A stretch of 49,956 nt of DNA from Shewanella profunda (lineage in GTDB: Bacteria > Pseudomonadota > Gammaproteobacteria > Enterobacterales > Shewanellaceae). A program made the position numbers and the translations under genes. Below the pieces are notes generated by a model. The model did not search any database, had not been told where the DNA came from, and was given only the letters and a program-made list of their open reading frames with translations. Where the stretch lies: contig NZ_JAKILG010000038.1 of NCBI RefSeq assembly GCF_023283765.1, positions 1-49,956 of the forward strand, in the 5' to 3' direction. Below are positions 16,593 to 24,117 of the stretch, in pieces. Position 1 is the stretch's first letter. Every line of letters starts with the position of its first letter.

Positions 16593-17852
16593 ATGAGCGA
16601 GCCGACAAATCAAACCCGCTTAGGGAGACGAGTGGTCGTCACTGGCATTGGCGGCATTACCGCCCTAGGCCATGATTGGCCGACGATAGCGGCGAGCCTT
16701 AAGGCACAGAAAAACTGCGTCGTCACTATGGGCGAATGGGATAAATACGATGGCCTCAATACCCGTTTAGCCGCGCCCATTACCGACTTTGAAGTGCCAA
16801 GCCATTATTCGCGCAAGAAAATTCGTTCTATGGGTCGAGTTTCTATCATGGCGACCCGCGCCAGTGAACTTGCTCTTATCGATGCGGGATTATTGGACGA
16901 TCCTATCGTGTCCTCGGGTGAAATGGGTATCGCCTATGGCTCGTCTACTGGCAGTACCGATGCCATCATCGCCTTTGGCGATATGTTGAAAACCGGTGAT
17001 ATGTCGGGCGTTACCGCCACGAGTTATATCCGCATGATGGCACACACCACTGCGGTAAATGTCGGGGTATTTTTCGGCTTAAAGGGCCGAATTCACACCA
17101 CTAGCAGCGCCTGTACCTCGGGGAGCCAAGGCATAGGTTACGCCTATGAAGCCATCAAATACGGTCAGCAAACCTTAATGTTGGCGGGCGGCGGCGAAGA
17201 ACTCTGCCCCACAGAGGCTGTCGTGTTCGATACCCTGTTTGCCACTAGCACTAAAAACTCCACACCCGAACTCACGCCACGCCCCTTCGATGCGAGCCGT
17301 GATGGCCTCGTGATTGGCGAAGGTGCTTGTACGCTGGTACTCGAAGAGCTCGAACACGCCAAGGCACGTGGTGCAAAAATTTATGCTGAGTTAGTCGGTT
17401 TTGGCACTAACTCCGACGGCCAACACGTCACCCAACCAAACGCGCAGACCATGGAAATCGCCATCAGATTGGCCCTCAAAGATGCCCAGCTTGAGCCTAG
17501 CGCCATAGGTTATGTGAACGCCCACGGCACGGCAACGGATCGCGGTGACATCGCCGAAAGCCACGCGACCCACGCGGTATTTGGCGCTGGTATGCCGATT
17601 TCATCCCTTAAAAGCTACACGGGCCACACCTTAGGCGCATGCGGCGCGTTAGAGGCTTGGGTGAGTATTGAGATGATGAATGCGGGCTGGTTTGCGCCGA
17701 CACTCAATCTTGAAAGTATCGACCCACAATGCGCCGATTTGGACTATATCCGTAGCGATTTGCGCCCAATCGATACAGATTATGTGATGAGTAATAATTT
17801 CGCCTTTGGCGGTATTAATACCTCGCTGATTTTTAAACGCTGGGCCCAATAA
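16593..17852 (+). CDS. apeR: Second beta-ketoacyl-ACP synthase of aryl polyene cluster
   Basis: 419-aa KAS II-like enzyme with Cys174 (SSACTSG), His311 (NAHGTATD) and His345 (TGHTLGACG). In characterised APE systems ApeR is a homodimeric ketosynthase proposed to perform the first condensation on the aryl starter. The ATG abuts the ketoreductase TAA with no gap. It is the last biosynthetic gene; the following periplasmic gene is 32 bases further. Confidence 0.88.
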   Translation: MSEPTNQTRLGRRVVVTGIGGITALGHDWPTIAASLKAQKNCVVTMGEWDKYDGLNTRLAAPITDFEVPSHYSRKKIRSMGRVSIMATRASELALIDAGLLDDPIVSSGEMGIAYGSSTGSTDAIIAFGDMLKTGDMSGVTATSYIRMMAHTTAVNVGVFFGLKGRIHTTSSACTSGSQGIGYAYEAIKYGQQTLMLAGGGEELCPTEAVVFDTLFATSTKNSTPELTPRPFDASRDGLVIGEGACTLVLEELEHAKARGAKIYAELVGFGTNSDGQHVTQPNAQTMEIAIRLALKDAQLEPSAIGYVNAHGTATDRGDIAESHATHAVFGAGMPISSLKSYTGHTLGACGALEAWVSIEMMNAGWFAPTLNLESIDPQCADLDYIRSDLRPIDTDYVMSNNFAFGGINTSLIFKRWAQ

Positions 17853-17884
17853 CAACATATAAAAAACCACATAAGGACATCACC

Positions 17885-18628
17885 ATGAAACCACTCTTTG
17901 CAGGTATGCTGCTTAGCATCAGTTTATTAAGCTCGCCTTTATTGGCTCAGGAATACAAGGTAGAAACCTATCAAGAAATCTTTAAGGGTGATAACCAATT
18001 CAAGCAAAAACAAGCCATTGAATCACTCACCATCGCAGGTTTATCCGATCCTGCCATTTTTGATGCACTCGAAGCCAAGCTACTCGCATCTTTACCCCAA
18101 GCCACTGAGAAAAATGCCATTGACTACAGTGCTTGGTTAGTCAAAGGCTTAGCTTATTCAGGCAATGATAAGTACAGCGAAACCATCAACAACATTGTTA
18201 ATGGTGACTATCCTAAAAAACTCAAAAAATACGCAGGTCAAGCTTTAGAAAACATAACGATATATAAAAAATGGAATGCGATTCTTGCGGATAAAAGCCA
18301 ATATGCCGCCGATCAGAGTCAGCAAAATAATGCCTTTGCCAATGCCCTACGCAGCAATGATTTAGAATTAATGCGTCTCGCGGCTAAACGCATCATGGAT
18401 GATCGTCAGTACGATGACTTTATCCTAGCCATACTCAGTAATGAATTGAAAACATTACGCTTAATGGCCGATGATAAACTCGCCATCGATACCTATGCCA
18501 ATATGGCAAAAGCGCTAGCTAGTTCGGGAAATACCGCTTATCGCGATGTGATTGAAAATATTGCAATCGCGAGTTCAAACAAAAAGCTCAAAAACTACGC
18601 CGAGAGTTATTTGAAGAAGTACTACTAA
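17885..18628 (+). CDS. Periplasmic alpha-helical repeat protein after the polyene cluster
   Basis: 247 aa with a clear signal peptide (cleavage likely after LLAQ, residue ~22). The rest is helical, and two copies of a similar unit appear: residues ~80-110 (GLAYSGNDKYSETINNI... KKLKKYA) and ~210-243 (ALASSGNTAYRDVIENI... KKLKNYA), suggesting HEAT-like repeats. I do not recognise a named family. AAGGAC ends seven bases before ATG, and it lies 32 bases after the ketosynthase and before the terminator, so it is probably the last gene of the polyene operon. Confidence 0.72.
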   Translation: MKPLFAGMLLSISLLSSPLLAQEYKVETYQEIFKGDNQFKQKQAIESLTIAGLSDPAIFDALEAKLLASLPQATEKNAIDYSAWLVKGLAYSGNDKYSETINNIVNGDYPKKLKKYAGQALENITIYKKWNAILADKSQYAADQSQQNNAFANALRSNDLELMRLAAKRIMDDRQYDDFILAILSNELKTLRLMADDKLAIDTYANMAKALASSGNTAYRDVIENIAIASSNKKLKNYAESYLKKYY

Positions 18629-18660
18629 ACCTACCCGTTTTACGCTTAATCGAACAAATC

Positions 18661-18695
18661 ATGGCCGAGCTTATCCTCGGCCATTTTTATATTCG
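18661..18695 (+). terminator. Rho-independent terminator of the polyene operon
   Basis: ATGGCCGAG pairs with CTCGGCCAT around TTATC, followed by TTTTTAT. It lies 32 bases after the periplasmic repeat protein and is the first good terminator after position 442. Confidence 0.85.
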
Positions 18696-18832
18696 TTTGG
18701 ATAATGTTGAGAATCGGAAAGGATAATTAATAGTGAGCGGATTAGGGAACTCGCACAACGCGGTTGACCTTGTAGCCAGTGCCTTTTACTGGCGATAAAA
18801 ATTTATGACCCGTTTGTTTTCGGGGAAATCGC

Positions 18833-18874
18833 ACGATTTAATCGTTTTGTGCGTTTCGCACAATACACTATACT
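18833..18874 (+). promoter_or_regulatory. Toxin-antitoxin promoter with two palindromic operators
   Basis: Two palindromes lie side by side: ACGATT-T-AATCGT (18833-18845) and TTGTGCG-TTT-CGCACAA (18847-18863). A -10-like TATACT is at 18869-18874 and a -35-like TTGTGC (18847-18852) sits inside the second palindrome with 16-base spacing. This fits autorepression by the antitoxin or the antitoxin-toxin complex, as known for Phd/ParD-type modules. Confidence 0.6.
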
Positions 18875-18906
18875 GCCACTGTATTTCCAAATAAGAGGGC
18901 TTATTC

Positions 18907-19149
18907 GTGCAAACATTAACAGCCAATGACGCCAAACGAAATTTCGGTGAGTTACTGCTAAACGCTCAACGTGAACCCATCAAGATCAGCAAAAACAATA
19001 AAGATACGGTTGTCGTGATGTCTATCCACGACTTCGAACAGCTTGAGGCGATGAAAGCGGATTACCTTAAACACTGCTTCAACGCTGCTAAAGAAGACTT
19101 AGCGAAAGCTAATATTGTTGATGGCGAAGATTTCCTTAACGCCCTGTAG
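18907..19149 (+). CDS. Phd/YefM-family antitoxin
   Basis: 80 aa; the N-terminal half (ANDAKRNFGELLLNAQREPIKISKNNKDTVVVMS) is the Phd/YefM DNA-binding and dimerisation fold, and the C-terminal tail is the acidic helical part that would bind the toxin. GTG start with GAGGG at 18894-18898. It precedes the ParE-like toxin by eight bases, in the usual antitoxin-first order. Confidence 0.88.
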   Translation: MQTLTANDAKRNFGELLLNAQREPIKISKNNKDTVVVMSIHDFEQLEAMKADYLKHCFNAAKEDLAKANIVDGEDFLNAL

Positions 19150-19157
19150 CAACTTAC

Positions 19158-19433
19158 ATGAAAAATAAACGCTATAAACTGAGTAAGTTAGCTCAGACTC
19201 ACTTACTAAAGATTAAAGACTACACCATTCAACACTTTTCTGAGTCGCAATGGCACAAATACAAACAAAGCCTAATATCCGGCTTTCAAATGTTAGCCGA
19301 TAACCCCGGATTAGGCAGAAGCTGCGACGATATTTACCCCAACGGATTCTACTTTCCTATCGGTAAACACACCGCCTACTTCACAAAAGAAGACGACTTC
19401 ATCCTTATCGTTGCCCTGTTAGCTCAACCATAA
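19158..19433 (+). CDS. ParE/RelE-family toxin
   Basis: 91-aa basic protein with the ParE-like pattern: SKLAQTHLLKIKDYTIQHF (residues ~8-26), MLADNPGLGRSCDDI, and a C-terminal beta strand YFTKEDDFILIVALLAQ. ParE proteins inhibit gyrase, RelE relatives cut mRNA; the sequence (no RelE catalytic Arg/Lys set visible) favours ParE. Length is normal. Confidence 0.85.
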   Translation: MKNKRYKLSKLAQTHLLKIKDYTIQHFSESQWHKYKQSLISGFQMLADNPGLGRSCDDIYPNGFYFPIGKHTAYFTKEDDFILIVALLAQP

Positions 19434-19870
19434 CTACCACAAAATCACCTGAAATAGCCTTTCGAGCCTTATTAGTTCAATCTTTGCATTGCAGAGTTCA
19501 TTTCGGGGACTGATATTCGGGGCTATAAAACCTTCAGCGATTGAGATTAAGCACTGTCATTACAGTGACACGCCATGAACTCGTCCTTGAGGGCTCGACG
19601 GCGGCATCCATGCCGCCAACGGTCACTTCCATGACAGTGCTTAATTCCGTTAGCTAAATCGTATTCTGTTAGCCTAAACATGCACTCAATGTTACCAACA
19701 GCGCAATGCATAAACCAAGCTAACCATCTCAGCAGATATATCTTAGGCGTAAACAAAATTGCGCAAATATGCGACTGTCCTGTCTTTTGTTTCAATAAAA
19801 TCATTCCAAATAGCCAGTCTTTCTGATGTTTCCAAGTTATTGTCCTTAATTCTTTGTTACTTAAAATAAA
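19434..19870. other. Gene-free gap between the toxin-antitoxin pair and the HNH gene
   Basis: No plausible gene. It holds a ~100-base foldback (19546-19645, listed separately). The remainder is AT-rich and shows nothing I can name. Confidence 0.6.
19546..19645. repeat. Long foldback element with nested hairpins
   Basis: ATTAAGCACTGTCAT (19546-19560) is the exact reverse complement of 19631-19645. Inside are GTGAC/GTCAC (19565-19569, 19622-19626) and GGCGGCAT-CC-ATGCCGCC (19600-19617). The whole folds into one arm with a strong apical hairpin, like a REP or small MITE. The inner GGCAT..ATGCC motif recurs at 23255-23266. No transposase is adjacent. Confidence 0.7.
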
Positions 19871-20737
19871 CTAGGGAGTAGGCAACGTTGCATTATGCCG
19901 TTCTGTTAACCAATCAAGCATACCGTCAGAGTTTAGAAGACCGTGACATAATATTGATAACCAATTATTTTTTGAGCCTGTTAATTCATCATTACTATCC
20001 ATGCAATCTTCAAGAGATTGTCTTAATTGATCTTGGGTCAATCGCACTCTTCTTGGCAAAACTTGGATAACATTCGAAGGTCTATTTTTTAATTTACCAA
20101 GTTGCCCCTTCAGCCACTTTTCTATTCCGGACTTAATAACAATATTGCGTGTGTGATATTTTATCGAGGCAATCTGAGGATGAGCTGTGTCGACATAAAT
20201 AACCTCTAAGTCAAACCAGCGATAATTACTTCGGGGGATGATTTTGCAACTAAGTAATCTTTCAGATAAAACTTCATCAAAATAAGGATGTAAGACTCTA
20301 GCCTGACTAGCTGCATCCCCTTTTAACGCTGTACCACGTTTCAAATTACAATCACATGCGGGGACTAAATTCTTAGAGAAAATTGCCCATGCCTGATAAT
20401 CTGACTTTGGGAGGATATGGTCTCGAGTGAAAGGCTTAAATCCGCCACACATAGGACAAACCTCAGGAGAGGAATCTTTTATTCTATCCAAATAGTCTAT
20501 AGATGCTGGTGGCGATGAATAATGACTAAGCATTCCTGATTTTAATTTATCACTTATTACAGGGTCTGCTATAGACCAAGGATTTCCGCAATTAACTTCA
20601 TAGTCATTGTATGCTTGTATCAAGAGTTGTTTTTGGTTTCGCAATTCAGGAAAAGACGTTTTGTGAAGGGCATTATTTTCTGCCAACTCGTCTAAGTGCC
20701 AAAAATCATTAACTCTAACTGGGGTTAGCTTCTTCAT
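19871..20737 (-). CDS. HNH endonuclease, PtuB-like (Septu-type partner)
   Basis: 288 aa. A split zinc-ribbon HNH core is seen: CPMC (C94, C97), RDHILPK (D106, H107), N123 in KNLVPACDCN (C128, C130, N131). It lies two bases downstream of an SMC/RecF-like ATPase gene. ATPase plus HNH nuclease is the layout of Septu (PtuA-PtuB) defence and of ATPase/HNH pairs that travel with type I restriction loci. I infer an anti-phage nuclease activated through the ATPase. The exact system name needs profile comparison. Confidence 0.72.
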   Translation of the reverse strand: MKKLTPVRVNDFWHLDELAENNALHKTSFPELRNQKQLLIQAYNDYEVNCGNPWSIADPVISDKLKSGMLSHYSSPPASIDYLDRIKDSSPEVCPMCGGFKPFTRDHILPKSDYQAWAIFSKNLVPACDCNLKRGTALKGDAASQARVLHPYFDEVLSERLLSCKIIPRSNYRWFDLEVIYVDTAHPQIASIKYHTRNIVIKSGIEKWLKGQLGKLKNRPSNVIQVLPRRVRLTQDQLRQSLEDCMDSNDELTGSKNNWLSILCHGLLNSDGMLDWLTERHNATLPTP

Positions 20738-20739
20738 AA

Positions 20740-22392
20740 CTAAGCCTCAAACCTAGATTTCAAATCCATTAGTGCGCCTAACGACAGCTCATCACCTAAT
20801 TCACCTGCTACAGATTCGAATGTTCTGTGTCTAATTTTTTTAAATATTTTGTCTGTTAAGCGATTTTCAATATCTTCATTAAAAACGAATTGGGATATAG
20901 ATTCTACATCAGCACCAAAAGTTCTTAACCTAGGTGTAGATATGTCTATAAATCCGTCATCTTTAGTAGAGAAAATATGAACCTGTTTACGGCCGACCTC
21001 CCTTACAAAATAGGGCGAGTGAGTCGCTATAATAGAAAAGGAACCTGTGTGTTCTAACAGGTAATCTAATAATTCAACAAACTCTCCAATAAAGTTAGGA
21101 TGCATATGGGTTTCAGGCTCATCTAAAACAATAAGCGTCCCATTTTCGATATATAAGCAGCACTGCAACGTAAACTGAAAATACGTTAACTGCCCACTAC
21201 TTAAAGGGTAATATTCATCAGCTACTTTAACGACAGGAATTTTGCAGCTCTTAACCAACTGAGCAATTTTCAAGTCCTGTTCGGTAAAACCGTCTACAAA
21301 CCTTAATTTCTCAACCGGAATATAATGAGTATCAGTTATTTTCAAATACAAAGATTTGATGTCAATAGCTTTTGACAATGCTTCTTTAAAGATGTTAATC
21401 CGATAGCTTTCTCTTATGTAATTTTGGCTTCTTAGAAGTTGTTCAAACAAATCCCCTATGGATTTATTGTTAGCTCCAGATGAACTATTTAGATCAATCT
21501 TACGATAATACAACTTTTGGCGACGAGCATACTCACCAGGAAAGGTTGAGCTAGCTTCCCCTGGACTAACCAGCGCTAAAAGCCGGTTTATCATTGGTTC
21601 TTTCAAACCACTTTCGTTTGTGCAGATTTGCGTTGTATTAGGCTCAGGCCTTTTTAAAAGAGCTCGACATAACTTGTTCAAACTTTGGCTTTTTCCAAGA
21701 CCATTTTTCCCGATAAGTACACTGATACGACTAGGAATAAATGCTTTACTATCAAACTTAAAATCAATTTTATGGCTATTTTCAAAGCCATTTAATTTAA
21801 AGCCTAAGCTAAATGAGTTTGAAATCGCTGAGTAGTTTTCGAATTCAATTCCTTTGATAATTGAATCTGCATTATGGAAAGCAAAAAAAGACTCAGACTT
21901 ACGCATAAACGCTCGGCTAAATACATTAGATTCAACAATTTTCTCATAAAGGCCTTTAGGGTAGGTGAAGTTGTCAATAAGCAATATGTTGTTGATTGAC
22001 TTCAATAATTTTTCAGTGCCCTTTACACCAAGCTCTAACACTACTTTTCTGTACTCTTGCAAATTCGGGAAGTGAGTGAAAAAGATAAAGTCTTCACCAG
22101 AACTTTGATACTTCAGAGCTTTATCTATACTCCCCAGCAGTTCAAAATGCTCTTTATCAATATCTTCTAAGGCAAGATTTTTCTTAACTTTCGGTAAGAA
22201 GCCAACTAGCAGCTCACCTTCTAAAACAGTCTGACGATCCCACATACACAACTTGTAGGTCGCATTAATATTGTAGCCAAAATCATTCCAATCACTTGAC
22301 TGCCTGATTAAGACCTGCCCAGCAAGAGGTGAAGCTGAAATACCCTTGCTTTCACAAAATATAACCTCTAATTTTTGGTTTTCTTCCATCAT
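20740..22392 (-). CDS. AAA/SMC-like ATPase, restriction-associated / PtuA-like
   Basis: 550 aa. Walker A GKNGLGKS (228-235), ABC-type signature LSSGQ (397-401), Walker B LIVLDEPE (420-427) and switch His458 in ATHSP. This is the AAA_15/AAA_21 type found in Septu PtuA and in restriction-system-associated ATPases. N-terminal ~215 residues lack motifs I recognise. Start: ATG 22392 overlaps the stop of the upstream chimera (TAATG); an ATG one codon later is possible, and a longer upstream frame runs inside that gene. With the HNH gene it forms a two-gene unit. Confidence 0.75.
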   Translation of the reverse strand: MMEENQKLEVIFCESKGISASPLAGQVLIRQSSDWNDFGYNINATYKLCMWDRQTVLEGELLVGFLPKVKKNLALEDIDKEHFELLGSIDKALKYQSSGEDFIFFTHFPNLQEYRKVVLELGVKGTEKLLKSINNILLIDNFTYPKGLYEKIVESNVFSRAFMRKSESFFAFHNADSIIKGIEFENYSAISNSFSLGFKLNGFENSHKIDFKFDSKAFIPSRISVLIGKNGLGKSQSLNKLCRALLKRPEPNTTQICTNESGLKEPMINRLLALVSPGEASSTFPGEYARRQKLYYRKIDLNSSSGANNKSIGDLFEQLLRSQNYIRESYRINIFKEALSKAIDIKSLYLKITDTHYIPVEKLRFVDGFTEQDLKIAQLVKSCKIPVVKVADEYYPLSSGQLTYFQFTLQCCLYIENGTLIVLDEPETHMHPNFIGEFVELLDYLLEHTGSFSIIATHSPYFVREVGRKQVHIFSTKDDGFIDISTPRLRTFGADVESISQFVFNEDIENRLTDKIFKKIRHRTFESVAGELGDELSLGALMDLKSRFEA

Positions 22393-22856
22393 TACACCGC
22401 CTGTTCGACAATGGCGTCGATGAGGTGCAGTCGGGTGATTTGCACATCCTCTAAACGGGCGTCGAGTTGGTCGCAAAACGCCATTAACTCATCGACTTTA
22501 GAGGCGATGCAGTTTTGTTCTTCGAGTGGGGGAAAGACCAATGGAAAATCGAGTAAATTAGTATAATCGAGTGCTTGTTGCATACCCTTGCCGACTTCAT
22601 GATTATTCGCTTTCGCCTCAATCACCGCCAGCGGCATACTCGGTTTATGGTAAAGCACTATGTCTACTGACTTAACCGTTGTGCGCATGCCCATTTGACC
22701 CCGCACAATCACCTTACCATCACGCAACTTCACCTCCTGGCGAATTTGCGTCATATCATCCCAACCCGCATTTTTTACCGCAGGCATGATGAACTTTGTG
22801 ATGATGTCCGTTTCGGTTAACTTTGCTTTATTGATGTTCGCGTGATGGTTGACCAT
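22392..22856 (-). pseudogene. In-frame hsdR N-terminus / hsdS C-terminus chimera (type I restriction remnant)
   Basis: 154 aa made of two unrelated pieces. Residues ~1-108 match the N-terminal nuclease domain of type I HsdR, including Asp65 and EAK (80-82) of the PD-(D/E)xK core. From ~109, [23 protein letters not shown] is the C-terminal conserved segment and coiled coil of a specificity subunit HsdS. The simplest reading is a deletion that removed most of hsdR, all of hsdM and most of hsdS, joining the ends in frame near LVF/PPLEEQ. The product may still be made, as the frame is open and the ATPase gene overlaps its stop. Confidence 0.82.
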
Positions 22857-23209
22857 TACTAATCCAATTCCCTCTAGATAGATAACCGAAGATTCTGGTT
22901 ATGAGTTTGCCACAAAGCCCTTAAGTAACCTAGGGTTAGAACGGAAATTACCCTGTAATTATCTTATTTTGTGTTTTATATCAAAACCAAATAACTTGGA
23001 GATTTCATCATACATACCCTATCTATTGATTGAGTTGTCCGAAGATGCGCTTACTTATTAATGAAGGGGCAAGGATAAACTCACGATTAATACATAAGAC
23101 ACTGAAATAATGAAATAAATCAATATTTATGAGGTGTTCATCTCAGCAGGTATAACTTTTATTCCTTAAAAAATTTACCAATAACACCAGAGCCTAAGAA
23201 ATACACTTT

Positions 23210-23354
23210 CCCCTCGGAGTTGCCGCAGGGCATTAGCGTTCGTTGCGTGATCGAGGCATGGATGCCGAGATAGCGTCAGTCGAATCAGGGACGAGCGTCT
23301 GACGCGATAGCATAAGGACGCTAAATGCCCAAGGGGCTTTCAACTCCGTTGGGG
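23210..23354. repeat. Multi-arm foldback element
   Basis: Nested arms: CCCC..CGGAGTTG (23210-23222) with CAACTCCG..GGGG (23341-23354); GGGCATTAGCG (23228-23238) with CGCTAAATGCCC (23319-23330, one extra base); GCGTCAG (23273-23279) with CTGACGC (23299-23305); and a small hairpin GGCAT-GG-ATGCC (23255-23266). The same GGCAT/ATGCC motif is in the 19546-19645 foldback. Confidence 0.65.
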
Positions 23355-23380
23355 ACACTGGGCCATGTTTTATAAATAAG

Positions 23381-23413
23381 CCAAAAGGGGAACAGGCGCT
23401 TTTCCCCTTTTGG
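23381..23413. repeat. 12-bp stem hairpin
   Basis: CCAAAAGGGGAA (23381-23392) pairs with TTCCCCTTTTGG (23402-23413). No U-tract follows, so it is not a standard terminator. A second hairpin, GTGGGG-TGAAG-CCCCAC, follows at 23420-23436. Confidence 0.65.
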
Positions 23414-23457
23414 TCGGGTGTGGGGTGAAGCCCCACGACTTTGACTTTGATTCTGCG

Positions 23458-23479
23458 TTTAGCTTTAGCTAAAGCTAAA
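23458..23479. repeat. 22-bp perfect palindrome
   Basis: The arm TTTAGCTTTAG is followed directly by its exact reverse complement CTAAAGCTAAA. It contains overlapping AGCT motifs and lies ~110 bases before the GNAT gene. It could be an operator, but no regulator is nearby; it may equally be a residue of AGCTTT-rich repeats. Confidence 0.6.
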
Positions 23480-23588
23480 AACTCTTGGCCTAGCATTTGC
23501 TTATCCACCACGGCGCAATTGCAAAAAGATAACAAAGCGATGCCGCCATTATGGATAAGCCACAATAATAGGGAGCACCCAATCTGCC

Positions 23589-24065
23589 ATGACAATCACC
23601 ATAAGAGCCATGAAAATCATCCTTGATGACCTTAAAGGACCCGAGATAGCGGCATTACTGCAGGAACACCTCGACGATATGCGGGCAACCTCACCGCCCG
23701 AAAGCGTTCACGCATTAGATCTTGACGGTCTGCGCCAGCCCAATATTCGCTTTTGGACATTATGGGATAACAATAATCTCGCGGGCTGCGGTGCACTAAA
23801 ATGGTTAGATGCGCAGCACGCCGAGATCAAATCGATGCGCACCGCCGCGCCCTATAAACAACAGGGCATAGCCTCTAAGATATTGCAGCACCTGATCAAC
23901 GACGCTAAAGCTGCTGGCATTAAACGCCTTAGTTTAGAAACTGGTTCGATGGACTTTTTTAGCCCCGCCCGAATGCTCTACACCAAACTTGGCTTCGAAG
24001 TCTGCGGCCCCTTCGACGGCTACCAACTCGACCCCAATAGCGTGTTTATGACGAAGAAAATCTAA
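23589..24065 (+). CDS. GNAT-family N-acetyltransferase
   Basis: 158 aa. The acetyl-CoA binding motif A reads MRTAAPYKQQGIASKILQHLI (residues ~78-98), and YTKLGFEVCGPF near the end is motif B. Substrate unknown; similar proteins are annotated as amino-acid or YsnE-like acetyltransferases. ATG 23589 or the in-frame ATG 23610 could be the start: GGGAG at 23571-23575 is rather far from the first, and the second has AAGAG too close. A terminator follows at 24073. Confidence 0.8.
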   Translation: MTITIRAMKIILDDLKGPEIAALLQEHLDDMRATSPPESVHALDLDGLRQPNIRFWTLWDNNNLAGCGALKWLDAQHAEIKSMRTAAPYKQQGIASKILQHLINDAKAAGIKRLSLETGSMDFFSPARMLYTKLGFEVCGPFDGYQLDPNSVFMTKKI

Positions 24066-24072
24066 AACACAT

Positions 24073-24110
24073 GCGCCTTAGTCTTTGAAATTCATCGCTA
24101 AGGCGCTTTT
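24073..24110 (+). terminator. Rho-independent terminator after the GNAT gene
   Basis: GCGCCTTAG (24073-24081) pairs with CTAAGGCGC (24098-24106), followed by TTTTG. It lies between the converging GNAT and transporter genes. Confidence 0.7.
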
Positions 24111-24117
24111 GTCGCAG

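Larger units (their letters stand above)
22857..23588. other. 732-base gap with a cluster of hairpins
   Basis: No credible gene on either strand. The left part (22857-23200) is AT-rich and must hold the promoter of the minus-strand defence genes. The right part (23210-23479) is filled with inverted repeats listed separately. Frames seen across them are created by the repeats and encode nothing familiar. Confidence 0.6.

Noticed and set aside
18775..18793. GCCAGT/ACTGGC hairpin as a terminator or an integron attC site
   Set aside because: No U-tract follows, and the attC core and R-box pattern is not met; it is simply a 6-bp stem upstream of the toxin-antitoxin promoter.
23233..23626. Open frames on both strands across 23233-23626 as small genes
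   Set aside because: They are produced by the inverted repeats in this gap and encode no recognisable protein.
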